Assembly: GCF_045287255.1 (NCBI RefSeq) | Contig: NZ_CP137142.1 | Coordinates: forward strand, 992,001 to 1,056,000 | Direction: 5' to 3' | DNA from: Henriciella sp045287255 | GTDB lineage: Bacteria > Pseudomonadota > Alphaproteobacteria > Caulobacterales > Hyphomonadaceae | DNA length: 64,000 bases | Shown: positions 15,126-23,553 of the stretch, in pieces | Numbering within the stretch: position 1 is the stretch's first letter | Layout of the letters: each line of letters opens with the position of its first letter | Notes under the pieces: model-generated | The model's database searches: none | What the model saw: the letters and a program-made list of their open reading frames with translations, nothing else | What the model was told of the DNA's origin: nothing | Made by a program: the position numbers and the translations under genes

Positions 15126-15854
15126 ATGGGCAAGCCTTCTCGTATTTTTGTTCTGACCGGTTCGGGCATTTCGGCAGAGAGCGGTATTTCCACCTATCGC
15201 GGTGGTGCGGATGGTGAGGAAGGGCTGTGGAGCGAGGTCGACTTTCAGAAATATGCCTCCCCGGAAGGATTTTCCGAAGACCCTGAAGGTGTGCACCATT
15301 TCTATAATGTAAGACGTAAACAGGTACGAGAGGTTCAGCCCAATTCCGCCCATTATGCTCTTGCACAATTACAGAGCAAACTCCGAGAGAGCGGCGGTGA
15401 CCTTACGCTGGTTACGCAGAATGTTGATGATCTACATGAGCGCGCCGGGGCGGAAGTCTTGCACATGCATGGCGAGATCCTGAAAGGCATTTGCGATATG
15501 TGCCCGCGGCCTGCTTTTGAGGTTCAGGGGGATCTGCATATCAGTGATGGCTGTGACGCGTGTGGACGGATCGGAACGCTGCGCCCCGATGTCGTCTGGT
15601 TTGGTGAAATGCCCTATCACATGGAGGCGATCGACGTGGCGCTTTCCAAAGCTGACCTGTTCGTCTCGATCGGAACAAGTGGCGCTGTCTATCCGGCCGC
15701 TGGTTTTGTTCAGGAAGCGAAAATGCGCGGCATCAAGACAATGGAGCTCAATCTCGAGCCCTCCGACAATGCCTATGCGTTTGATACGGCAGATTATGGC
15801 AAAGCTGGAGAGGTCGTGCCGCGCTGGGCAGCGCAGTGGGGCGTCTCGCTTTAG
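15126..15854 (+). CDS. cobB: NAD-dependent protein deacylase (SIRT5-like sirtuin)
   Basis: A 242-residue class III sirtuin that removes acyl groups from lysine using NAD+. Seen directly: NAD motif TGSGISAESGI (11-21), QNVDDLH (98-104), catalytic histidine H115 in HMHGE, and the zinc site C123-xx-C126 / C143-xx-C146. Residues Y60 and R63 (FYNVRR) form the YxxR pair that in SIRT5 and E. coli CobB reads succinyl or malonyl carboxylates, so desuccinylase/demalonylase activity is likely in addition to deacetylation. It is the last gene of the run starting at the phosphomannomutase and converges with the lipoprotein gene at 15858. Confidence 0.93.
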   Translation: MGKPSRIFVLTGSGISAESGISTYRGGADGEEGLWSEVDFQKYASPEGFSEDPEGVHHFYNVRRKQVREVQPNSAHYALAQLQSKLRESGGDLTLVTQNVDDLHERAGAEVLHMHGEILKGICDMCPRPAFEVQGDLHISDGCDACGRIGTLRPDVVWFGEMPYHMEAIDVALSKADLFVSIGTSGAVYPAAGFVQEAKMRGIKTMELNLEPSDNAYAFDTADYGKAGEVVPRWAAQWGVSL

Positions 15855-15857
15855 CCG

Positions 15858-16580
15858 CTAGTTTTCGGGCAGGTCGAAAGCCTCGCCATACTGGTTATGA
15901 TGATAAATCTCGACCCCAGCGGTCGCGAGTGCCTCATCATAACTCATCCAGAGCTGCTCTCCATCAGTCCCGCAAGCCATACCAAACCATTCCTCGTCGC
16001 CTGGGCTTTGCTCATAGACCGTGCTTTCGGGAAGCTCACCCTCGGCGAGCTCGTACTCACGGCCATCATAGACGGCGATGAAATAGCCTTCACCGAGATA
16101 GGTTTTGTAGATCATCGTATCGCCCGCCTTAAGGACGAGCGGTACGGGCTGATTAACCTCAAGATCGGCTTGGCTCTCCCGTGGGAAAACCTCAAGCGAG
16201 ACATCTTCCTGAAACGTGATTGTATTCTGATAGACGAAGGTGACGTACTCGATTTCCGATCGGGCCCGGTTCCAGGGTGTGATCACGGCATTCTTTGGCA
16301 GGGCGCAAGTTTTGGTTGCGGCGGTGCGATTAGCGCTCAGTGTGGGTTCCTTATGCGCCGGGATTTGTACGTCCGTCCCTGTAACAGCAAGCGCGCTGGG
16401 ATACTCGCCGGACCAGAATGTGATCCTCTCCCACTGTTCAGGATACCCCGTTTCAACTTGAACGGTTTCGATCGCAGGGCTTTCAGGGGGTGTTTCAATC
16501 TCGATTTGCTCTGGCTCTGTCGGCGCACTGCAAGAGACCAGAACAGCCAAAGCGCTCGTTGCAAGAAGTAATGCGCGCAT
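15858..16580 (-). CDS. Lipoprotein of unknown function, 240 aa
   Basis: A predicted lipoprotein with signal MRALLLATSALAVLVSC (cysteine 17) followed by a proline/glutamate-rich linker (about 20-45), as is usual for an anchor spacing a domain away from the membrane. The remainder is beta-rich and acidic with four cysteines (for example KTCALP and GMACGT), perhaps disulfide-bonded in the periplasm. A SH3-like barrel around AGDTMIYKTYLGEGYFIAVYDGREYE is possible but not proven. It is transcribed opposite to its neighbours, ends three bases from the sirtuin stop and diverges from gltX. No function can be given. Confidence 0.75.
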   Translation of the reverse strand: MRALLLATSALAVLVSCSAPTEPEQIEIETPPESPAIETVQVETGYPEQWERITFWSGEYPSALAVTGTDVQIPAHKEPTLSANRTAATKTCALPKNAVITPWNRARSEIEYVTFVYQNTITFQEDVSLEVFPRESQADLEVNQPVPLVLKAGDTMIYKTYLGEGYFIAVYDGREYELAEGELPESTVYEQSPGDEEWFGMACGTDGEQLWMSYDEALATAGVEIYHHNQYGEAFDLPEN

Positions 16581-16711
16581 AATAATTCCTCCCGTTTTCC
16601 CTTGCGCGGTTTGTTCAGGTGTTCACTCTGCCTGTCAATTGTGGCGGCAAAGGCTTCACAATCGCGGCGTTTTCGTGTGAGAGGGGCGCTTCAAGATTAA
16701 AGGCTTTGCCA

Positions 16712-18052
16712 ATGACCAAACCTGTCGTCCGTTTCGCGCCGTCCCCAACTGGCAATCTGCATGTCGGGAATGTCCGCACAGCATTGATCAATTGGCTGTT
16801 CGCAAAGGGGCAGGGCGGAACGTTCATTCTGCGGATTGATGATACCGATACTGAGCGGTCTACGCAGGCTTATGAGGACGGTATTCGTGAAGACCTGACA
16901 TGGCTTGGCCTGACCTGGGACAAGACATTCAGCCAGTCCAAACGGTTTGCTGAATATGATGCGGCGGCGGATAAGCTGCGGGAAATGGGCCTGCTTTATG
17001 CCTGTTATGAAACCGCTGAAGAGCTGGACCGCCAGCGCAAACTGCAAGGCGCGCGTGGCAAACCGCCAATCTATAATCGCGCCGCGCTGGACCTGACTGA
17101 TGAGGATAAGGCCAGGCTGGAGGCTGAAGGGCGCACACCGCACTGGCGGTTCAAGCTGTCCGGCGAGCGTATTGTCTGGAATGACCTTGTGCGCGGCGAG
17201 CAGGCGATTGAGACCTCCAGCCTGTCTGATCCGGTACTGATCCGCGCTGATGGTTCTTATCTCTACACGCTGCCAAGCTGTGTCGATGATATTGAAGCCG
17301 GGATCACGCATGTCGTGCGCGGCGAGGATCACGTCACAAATTCCGGTGCGCAGATTGAGATTTTCAAAGCGCTGGGTGGAACAGCGCCAGCCATGGCGCA
17401 TACCCCGCTTCTGGTCGGCGCGGATGGCGCGGGTCTGTCAAAGCGGCTTGGCTCACTCGGCATGGGTACCCTGCGTGAGCGCGGGATTGAGCCGCTGGCC
17501 ATCTGTTCGTTGCTCGGCAAACTGGGCACCAGCGACAATGTTGAAATCCGGCCATCGCTCGATGTGCTGGCGGAGGAGTTTGCCTTCGACAAGATTGGTC
17601 GCTCACCCGCGCGCTTTGACGAGGATGAGTTGCAACGCCTCAACGCATCGCTGACCCACGAGATGCCGTTTGAGGCGGCAAAGGACCGCCTCGCCGCAAT
17701 TGATGCGCAGGCCGCGAATGAAGCCTTCTGGCTGCTGGTGCGCGAGAATTGCGAAACGGTTGAAGGCGCTGCGCGCTTTGTCCCGGTGGCCTTTGGCGAG
17801 ATTACCCCTCTGATTGAGGATGAGGATCGCGCGTTTATTGCCGCCGCTGCAACCCTGCTGCCAGAAGGCGAGATGACAGCAGACACCTGGGGCGCGTGGA
17901 CATCGGCCCTGAAAACCGAAACCGGGCGTAAAGGCAAAGGCCTGTTCATGCCCTTGCGCAAAGCGCTGACCGGTATGGAACGCGGCCCAAGTGTTGGCGA
18001 CATGCTGGTCCTGATGGGACGCGAGCGGGCAATCGCGCGCCTGACGGCATAA
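16712..18052 (+). CDS. gltX: Glutamyl-tRNA synthetase
   Basis: A 446-residue class I synthetase that charges tRNA-Glu. The HIGH-type motif reads PTGNLHVGN at the N-terminus and the KMSKS-type motif is GLSKRLGS near residue 245. The start is the ATG at 16712 (MTKPVVRFAPSPTG); the frame runs open further upstream without homology. Alphaproteobacteria often carry two GluRS paralogues and the NLHVGN form is one of them; whether this copy favours tRNA-Glu or mischarges tRNA-Gln for the amidotransferase route cannot be told from sequence. A hairpin at 18099-18113 lies between it and the FKBP gene. Confidence 0.93.
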   Translation: MTKPVVRFAPSPTGNLHVGNVRTALINWLFAKGQGGTFILRIDDTDTERSTQAYEDGIREDLTWLGLTWDKTFSQSKRFAEYDAAADKLREMGLLYACYETAEELDRQRKLQGARGKPPIYNRAALDLTDEDKARLEAEGRTPHWRFKLSGERIVWNDLVRGEQAIETSSLSDPVLIRADGSYLYTLPSCVDDIEAGITHVVRGEDHVTNSGAQIEIFKALGGTAPAMAHTPLLVGADGAGLSKRLGSLGMGTLRERGIEPLAICSLLGKLGTSDNVEIRPSLDVLAEEFAFDKIGRSPARFDEDELQRLNASLTHEMPFEAAKDRLAAIDAQAANEAFWLLVRENCETVEGAARFVPVAFGEITPLIEDEDRAFIAAAATLLPEGEMTADTWGAWTSALKTETGRKGKGLFMPLRKALTGMERGPSVGDMLVLMGRERAIARLTA

Positions 18053-18098
18053 AAGAAGAATTCAGAAACGTGCCACGATCGTGTGCGGACGTAACAAG

Positions 18099-18113
18099 GC
18101 GCCCTTTGGGCGC
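18099..18113 (+). terminator. GC-rich hairpin after gltX
   Basis: GCGCCC (18099-18104) and GGGCGC (18108-18113) pair around a TTT loop. No T-tract follows, so it is at best a weak or Rho-assisted terminator or a transcript-stabilising hairpin between gltX and the FKBP gene. Confidence 0.35.
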
Positions 18114-18130
18114 TTAAGGAAGTGGTACGA

Positions 18131-18760
18131 ATGACCAGAGACGATCTCGATACAGTCGAAAAGCAAGTTAGCTATTTGCTGGGCTTTAGCCAGGTGCGCC
18201 AGATGCTGGAGCAGGGCGTTGAGCTTGATCATGCCGCCTTTGCCAATGGCGCAAAGACCTGCATTGAGGGTGAGGCCCCTGTGATTGGCGATGATGAGGC
18301 GCAGGCGATTTTCGCAGCCTATCAGCAGACCCTGCAAGCCAAAGCCAATGCGGCTCAAGCGGCGGCTTCTGGACAGAATGCAGCGGCCTCTGAGGCGTTT
18401 CTTGCAGATAATGCTGGCAAGGACGGCGTGTCTGTCACGGCCAGCGGTCTGCAATATAAAGTGGTCAGCGAAGGTGAGGGTGCCAAGCCTGTCGCAGCGA
18501 ACACTGTTCGGGTTCATTATGAAGGTAAACTGATCACGGGTGAGGTCTTTGACAGCTCAATCGCGCGTGGTCAGCCAGCCGAATTTGGTCTTAGTCAGGT
18601 TATCGCTGGATGGACCGAAGGCTTGCAGCTGATGACCATCGGCTCGACTTATGAGTTCTATATCCCTGCCGGATTGGCCTATGGCGAGAACGGCCCGCCA
18701 AGCATTGGTCCAAATCAGGCCCTGATCTTCCAGGTGCAGTTGATTGATATTCTGAACTAG
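18131..18760 (+). CDS. FKBP-type peptidyl-prolyl cis-trans isomerase
   Basis: A 209-residue protein with an N-terminal FKBP_N-type dimerisation segment (about 5-95, helical, alanine/glutamine-rich) and a C-terminal FKBP domain (about 100-209) as in Mip/FkpA. The domain shows the conserved VRVHYEGKLITGEVFDSS, VIAGWTEGLQLM and IPAGLAYGENGPPSIGPNQALIFQVQLIDI elements. The usual Mip-type leader is missing: the protein starts MTRDDLDTV with no signal peptide, so it is predicted cytoplasmic. The start at 18131 is preferred because AAGGA at 18116-18120 is well spaced; an in-frame GTG at 18122 is too close. Confidence 0.9.
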   Translation: MTRDDLDTVEKQVSYLLGFSQVRQMLEQGVELDHAAFANGAKTCIEGEAPVIGDDEAQAIFAAYQQTLQAKANAAQAAASGQNAAASEAFLADNAGKDGVSVTASGLQYKVVSEGEGAKPVAANTVRVHYEGKLITGEVFDSSIARGQPAEFGLSQVIAGWTEGLQLMTIGSTYEFYIPAGLAYGENGPPSIGPNQALIFQVQLIDILN

Positions 18761-18769
18761 TTGAGAAGG

Positions 18770-18787
18770 CTGGGGTTAATCCCCCAG
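18770..18787. terminator. Bidirectional hairpin between convergent genes
   Basis: CTGGGG (18770-18775) and CCCCAG (18782-18787) form a 6-bp stem between the FKBP stop and the LOG stop; the loop contains the LOG stop codon. No clear T-run is present, so terminator function is tentative. Confidence 0.35.
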
Positions 18788-19339
18788 TCGCACAACGCGG
18801 TCACATAGTGCCTGCAGCGCGGCTTCTGGTGTGTTCTCATGCACCAGGGCGGCGCGGAATTCTTCCGGGGTGAACTTACCCTCGATGATCCGATCCATCA
18901 GGGTGAAGAACGGCGTCCAGAAGCCATCCTCGTCGAGGAAGGCCATCGGCTTTGCATGCAGGCCAAGACGTGCCCAGGACAGCATTTCAACGGCTTCTTC
19001 CAGTGTGCCGATCCCGCCGGGCAGGACAATAAACGCGTCACTTTCATCAAACATGCGCTGCTTTCGCGTGTGCATGTCCTCAACAATCTCGTGCGGGACG
19101 TCTTCGAAGATACGCTCTTTTTGCAGCAGGAAACGCGGCATGATGCCGAGGACATCGCCGCCTTCGCTGTGGGTGGCACGCGCGCAGGCGCCCATCAGGC
19201 CAACCCCGCCGCCGCCATAGACCAGACGAATGTCCTGTTGCGCCAAGGCACGGCCCAGTTCCTGCGCGAGACGCAGATATTCTGGCTTCACGTCATTTGA
19301 GGATCCGCAATACACGCAAACAGATTTCAACTTGGTCAT
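18776..19339 (-). CDS. LOG family protein (TIGR00730)
   Basis: A 187-residue Rossmann-like protein of the LOG family, whose characterised members split cytokinin nucleotides or other nucleoside monophosphates to base plus ribose-5-phosphate. The family motif PGGIGTLEE is present near residue 105 with the upstream GGGGVGLMG loop near 42. It starts VCVYCGSSN, the normal entry. In bacteria this activity is mostly linked to nucleotide salvage or clean-up; cytokinin production is not implied. It converges with the FKBP gene and diverges from the ABC exporter. Confidence 0.9.
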   Translation of the reverse strand: MTKLKSVCVYCGSSNDVKPEYLRLAQELGRALAQQDIRLVYGGGGVGLMGACARATHSEGGDVLGIMPRFLLQKERIFEDVPHEIVEDMHTRKQRMFDESDAFIVLPGGIGTLEEAVEMLSWARLGLHAKPMAFLDEDGFWTPFFTLMDRIIEGKFTPEEFRAALVHENTPEAALQALCDRVVRLGD

Positions 19340-19446
19340 ATCGTCATCCCGAATTTCAGCTTGTCGTGTGTAAGTGAGGAATCGCCGGAAAACCAGTCAC
19401 GATCTCACCGCTGTTTTTCTTGGCATCTTTTGCTCTTCTATCCCAT

Positions 19447-21294
19447 ATGGCGGGAATGAGCGCGGAAATGACCACGGCGGATGCCGACAAGATTGAGAGT
19501 GCCGATGGGGGATTATGGGTCTCCATTGTTCGAATCCTGAAACTGCTGTCCCGTAAGGACTTAGCGAAATGGCGTCCGGTCATGGTGCTGGCAATCTTGC
19601 TGACCCTCGGCGCCGCAGTTTTGGAAGTCGCGGTGCCAATCCTGATCGGGTTTGCCATCAATCAGCTGGTCTCGGATGAGAATGGCATTGTGGCTGGGTT
19701 TGGCTCAGCCGCGATTTGGCTGGCGATTGCCTTTGCCTTGCGTTTCTCTGCTGGCGCAATGCCGCAAGTGCGGGACTGGCTATTTTCCCCGGTCAGTCAG
19801 GATGCTCAACGCATTGCTTGTGTCGATGCGTTCGGCCATGCGCAGACCCTATCTCTCAATTTCCACCAGACCCGTCGCACAGGCGCTCTCAACCGCGTCA
19901 TTGAACGCGGTGCTGGGGCGATTGATTACCTGATCCGGTTTCTGGCGTTCAACATTGGGCCAACCTTCGTGCGTTTGATTCTCGCGGCTGTTGCACTCGC
20001 CGTGGCCTATGACCCATGGCTTTCTGTTATCGCCGTAGTGACGATCGCAATCTATGTGTTTGTAACGGTGACCATCACCGAATGGCGCGTGCGCCAACGT
20101 CGCAAGATGAATGAAGCTGACACACGGTTCCGCGGGATTGCAGTTGATATCCTGACCAATTTTGAGACGGTTAAATCCTTTGCAGCGGAAACGCGTGAGA
20201 CAGGCCGCTTCAATGAGGCCATGCAGAACTATAATCATCGCTATGTTGATGCCGTCCGCTCCATGTACGTTCTGAATGGCGCTCAGGCGCTGGTTATGAA
20301 TCTCGGCCTCGTCGCGGCTTTGGTCTTGTCCGCGTGGAATGCCACGCAGGGAACAATGGAAATTGGTGACGTTACGGCGGTGATGCTGATGTTCATCTCA
20401 TTATACGCGCCATTGAACATTCTTGGCTGGGCCTGGCGCGAGATCAAGCAGGGCGCTGTTGATCTTGAGAAACTGTACGGCCTTCTCGGCATGAAACCGG
20501 AAGTTGCTGATAAGCCAGAGGCGAGAACGCTGACAAAACCAGCAGGCGAAGTGGTGTTTGAGGGGGTCGGTTTTACCCATGATGCCCGCGCTGTGGGTGT
20601 TGCTGACGTCAACTTTCAACTCCCCGCAGGTAAAAAGATTGCCTTTGTTGGGACATCCGGGGCGGGTAAGTCGACGCTCTTGAAGCTGTTGTTCCGCTTC
20701 TATGACGTAAAGTCTGGGCGTGTGCTGATTGATGGGCATGATGTGCGCGATGTAACCCAGGAAAGCCTTCGTCGTGCCTTGGGTCTGGTGCCACAGGACG
20801 TGGTTCTGTTTAACGAGACGATCCGTTCCAATATTGCCTATGCACGCCCGGATGCTTCCATGGATGATCTTCGCGATGCTGCGCGCCGCGCGCAATTGCT
20901 CGACTTTATCGAAAGCTTGCCTGAGGGGTGGGATACGCGTGTTGGCGAACGGGGGCTGAAGCTTTCTGGCGGCGAGAAGCAACGCGTTGGGATTGCCCGC
21001 GTGATTCTGGCTGACCCGGCCATCTTGGTCCTGGATGAGGCAACCTCTGCGCTCGACAGTGCAACCGAGGCCGCCGTACAAGATGCGCTTGATGAAGCTT
21101 CAAAGGGGCGAACAACGCTGATGGTCGCCCACAGGCTATCGACGGTCCAAAACGCCGATGAGATTCTTGTCCTTGATGCCGGGCGGGTTGTGGAGCGCGG
21201 CACGCATGACAGTCTAATCAAGCTGGATGGCACTTATGCTGATATGTGGACGCGTCAGGCGAAGCGCGATGCGCTTGCCGTTGCGGCAGAATAA
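19447..21294 (+). CDS. Atm1-type ABC exporter (fused permease and ATPase)
   Basis: A 615-residue half-transporter acting as a homodimer in the inner membrane. Six membrane helices (about 40-310) precede an ATP-binding domain (about 340-605) with Walker A GTSGAGKST, signature LSGGEKQRVGIARV and Walker B ILVLDEATSALD. The NFETVKSF motif in the fourth cytoplasmic loop and overall pattern match the Atm1/HMT1 group, which exports glutathione-linked metal or persulfide compounds and supports Fe-S or heavy-metal tolerance. The frame is open from TTG at 19420; ATG at 19447 or 19456 is the likely start. A psd-like gene follows 40 bases downstream. Confidence 0.9.
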   Translation: MAGMSAEMTTADADKIESADGGLWVSIVRILKLLSRKDLAKWRPVMVLAILLTLGAAVLEVAVPILIGFAINQLVSDENGIVAGFGSAAIWLAIAFALRFSAGAMPQVRDWLFSPVSQDAQRIACVDAFGHAQTLSLNFHQTRRTGALNRVIERGAGAIDYLIRFLAFNIGPTFVRLILAAVALAVAYDPWLSVIAVVTIAIYVFVTVTITEWRVRQRRKMNEADTRFRGIAVDILTNFETVKSFAAETRETGRFNEAMQNYNHRYVDAVRSMYVLNGAQALVMNLGLVAALVLSAWNATQGTMEIGDVTAVMLMFISLYAPLNILGWAWREIKQGAVDLEKLYGLLGMKPEVADKPEARTLTKPAGEVVFEGVGFTHDARAVGVADVNFQLPAGKKIAFVGTSGAGKSTLLKLLFRFYDVKSGRVLIDGHDVRDVTQESLRRALGLVPQDVVLFNETIRSNIAYARPDASMDDLRDAARRAQLLDFIESLPEGWDTRVGERGLKLSGGEKQRVGIARVILADPAILVLDEATSALDSATEAAVQDALDEASKGRTTLMVAHRLSTVQNADEILVLDAGRVVERGTHDSLIKLDGTYADMWTRQAKRDALAVAAE

Positions 21295-21334
21295 TTGCAT
21301 CTGATTAAGTGAAGACGATTTGGAGACTGACGCC

Positions 21335-22207
21335 ATGACCGAAACAGGTGATCTTAGCGACAAGCGGTTCCCATGGGCGCGCAGCGGGTTTGATCTGGAA
21401 GGCTATGTTGGCGCGCTTGCGGCCTGGCTAATTGGGGTTCTGCTCGGCATTCTATGGAGTCCGCTATTCTGGATCGGTTTCATTGGCGCGGTGATCATCC
21501 TGTTTGCAACGCGGACAGCAGAACGCACACCGCCAGCCGTTGAACATGCTCTGATCGCGCCCTGCGATGGGATTGTGGTTTCTGTCGGTGGGGCAACCCC
21601 GCCAGATGAATTGCGCCTTGAGGGTACGGGCTGGACGCGCGTGCGCATCTCCGTCGGGCCAACCGCAACCAATGGCTTGTATGCGCCGATTGGCGGTGAA
21701 GTTGATCACATCATTCGGGAGACGGGTGATCCGGCGGCCTTTTATGCGGCTAAGCCGGATAAACCTGGGCTGGCTGTTGCCTATGTCAGCTTTGTTTCGG
21801 GGCAACAGGCGACAGGCTATCGTCTTGCCACAGGCGGCTTGGGCCCACGTCTTGAAGTCGCTTCTGAGGCCGGGGATGCCGTGCGTATGGGGCGCAATAT
21901 TGGGACACTGCGACTGGGTGGCTGGTGTGATCTCTACGTGCCTGCGGGCGCGTCCGTGGGGGTTGTTTCCGGCCAGACATTGGTTGGCGCTGAAACCGTC
22001 ATTGCCAGTTTTGGGGAAGCAGGGCCACAAGCGGCATCTCCTGCTTCAACAGCGGCTGCTGAAGACGTTGCTTCCGATGTTGATGAGATTTTCGAGGATC
22101 ACGCCAGCGCGACGCCAGACAGTGAAGACGAGGATGTCTCAGAAATGTTCGAACGCCTTCGCGCGGAAGCCCGAAAAGCTCATGATGATGGCGACGCTGG
22201 GTCCTGA
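21335..22207 (+). CDS. Phosphatidylserine decarboxylase-like protein lacking the pyruvoyl serine
   Basis: A 290-residue protein with a membrane hairpin (about 24-60) and a PSD-type domain (about 72-235). The phosphatidylserine decarboxylase pattern is recognisable: APCDGIVVSV (76-85), RVRISVGP, a Y-x-G-like DPAAFYAAKPDK and RLGGWCDLYVP (193-203). In true PSD proenzymes the last element is a G-S motif (LGST or FGSR) whose serine becomes the pyruvoyl group; here it is G195-G196 followed by W. The histidine of the VHxNR motif is also missing (A-T-N-G-L at 111-115), while D78 of the triad remains. It cannot self-process, so decarboxylase activity is not expected. A C-terminal acidic tail (about 235-290) is extra. 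Start ATG 21335; an upstream TTG in frame is unlikely. Confidence 0.75.
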   Translation: MTETGDLSDKRFPWARSGFDLEGYVGALAAWLIGVLLGILWSPLFWIGFIGAVIILFATRTAERTPPAVEHALIAPCDGIVVSVGGATPPDELRLEGTGWTRVRISVGPTATNGLYAPIGGEVDHIIRETGDPAAFYAAKPDKPGLAVAYVSFVSGQQATGYRLATGGLGPRLEVASEAGDAVRMGRNIGTLRLGGWCDLYVPAGASVGVVSGQTLVGAETVIASFGEAGPQAASPASTAAAEDVASDVDEIFEDHASATPDSEDEDVSEMFERLRAEARKAHDDGDAGS

Positions 22208-23208
22208 TCAAACTCGACCTTGCCAAGGCTGATCTGAGTCGGGATTTTTGCCTTTATGAATAAGCCTTGAGGACGGAACTCTCGGGTCACCAGCATGTTT
22301 GGCATGATTGCAAAGAGTTGGTGTCCAAAGCCGATTCGAGTTGGCTCTTTCAGGTCTGTCAGGCCGGTTTCTTCCCACGTGACCATAAGGTGGTCTTTCT
22401 CGACCCACCATTTGACGGTCAGATGCCCGTTCGGCACAGAAAAACACCCATATTTGACCGCGTTTGTGGTCAACTCGTGAAAGATCAAAGAGGCGTCCTT
22501 GGTCGATTTGACCGAGAGCGTCAGTTCAGGACCTGACAAAGTGTAACGGCCAGAAGCGCGCGAGACGAAGGGAGACAGGGAATCACGCAAGACCGTCTCA
22601 AAGGACTGGCCCTGCCACATCTCACGGGAGAGTTTGTTATAGGTTGTGCCCATTGCCTGCAGACGTGCCTGGAAGCCTTCCACATAGCTTTCGACATCTT
22701 CGGCGCCATCGGCGGTTAGGCGAGCTACGGCATTCAGCACGGTGAACAGATTTCGGATTCGGTGATCGAGTTCCTGAGAGATGGTCTCGTTGACCTGGCG
22801 CAATTCCACTTCATCGGTGATATCCTGAGCGCGCTGGATAATATGAGTTGCTTCGCCATCAGCGTTGAAGATCGGGTCCTGAATGGCCTTCCAGTAATGG
22901 GTTCTCTTGGTGCCATCCGGTTCAAGCAGCTCATAGGGCTGCTCTGCCATTTGGGTTGTTTCCCCTGCAAGGGCCTGTTTGAAGTGTTTCAGGACGTTCT
23001 GAACGCGATCCTCGGTATCGGGAAAGGCCTCGAAGACGTAACGACCGATTAGAGTATCCCATGTGGTATTGGTCGCTTCAAGGTATGCCTGATTGGCCCA
23101 GACGAAGACGATATCCTGATTGATAATGTTCATCGGTAGCGATGAGTGGTCAGGAAGATTGGCAACGATTGCTTTGGTTTCGTCGTCGAGCTTATCAAAG
23201 TTTGACAT
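22180..23208 (-). CDS. HWE-type PAS sensor histidine kinase
   Basis: A 342-residue cytoplasmic sensor kinase. A PAS domain (about 25-145) is followed by a dimerisation helix with the phospho-acceptor ELDHRIRNLFTVLNA and an ATPase domain with N-box HELTTNAVKYG and the W-x-E motif VTWEETG. These place it in the HWE/HisKA_2 group common in alphaproteobacteria, often acting on the general stress PhyR system or on single-domain regulators. Absence of a membrane segment suggests soluble signal sensing. The start ATG at 23208 has AGGG upstream. Its last 28 bases overlap the end of the psd-like gene on the other strand. Confidence 0.9.
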   Translation of the reverse strand: MSNFDKLDDETKAIVANLPDHSSLPMNIINQDIVFVWANQAYLEATNTTWDTLIGRYVFEAFPDTEDRVQNVLKHFKQALAGETTQMAEQPYELLEPDGTKRTHYWKAIQDPIFNADGEATHIIQRAQDITDEVELRQVNETISQELDHRIRNLFTVLNAVARLTADGAEDVESYVEGFQARLQAMGTTYNKLSREMWQGQSFETVLRDSLSPFVSRASGRYTLSGPELTLSVKSTKDASLIFHELTTNAVKYGCFSVPNGHLTVKWWVEKDHLMVTWEETGLTDLKEPTRIGFGHQLFAIMPNMLVTREFRPQGLFIKAKIPTQISLGKVEFDQDPASPSS

Positions 23209-23275
23209 GCATACCCTGCCTGTTGTGATCAATGAGTTCTGGGAGTTTAGGCGCTGAGTGCACCTGAGAGAAGAC

Positions 23276-23482
23276 TTAATCTTCCGGACCTGAATTCATC
23301 CAGTTGAAAACAGGTTTCAAGGGCACGGCCCAGCCAATGCCTGCGACCACGAAGAATATCAGAGCTGCCCATTTGGGCGCAGTGGCGAGATGCGAACCAA
23401 TTGTTGCTGCGCCCCAGACCCAAAGCCCAAGGAAGACAATTAGCACGATGCTTGCGATCAGACGGCGTTGCGAGCGGGGCAT
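23276..23482 (-). CDS. DUF2842 small membrane protein
   Basis: A 68-residue protein with two membrane helices (about 8-28 and 36-56) and the family ending PLKPVFNWMNSG. DUF2842 is a short alphaproteobacterial family of unknown function commonly next to ctaA. Here it diverges from ctaA, with about 70 bases between the two start codons. Confidence 0.85.
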   Translation of the reverse strand: MPRSQRRLIASIVLIVFLGLWVWGAATIGSHLATAPKWAALIFFVVAGIGWAVPLKPVFNWMNSGPED

Positions 23483-23553
23483 GATGTGTACTTTCTATGC
23501 GCTGCGACGCCGTGGCCGCTTGCTGAATGGCTAATGTGCGTCAAATAGGGCGC

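Noticed and set aside
16697..17401. A 234-codon open frame antisense to gltX
   Set aside because: Shadow of gltX without recognisable domain.
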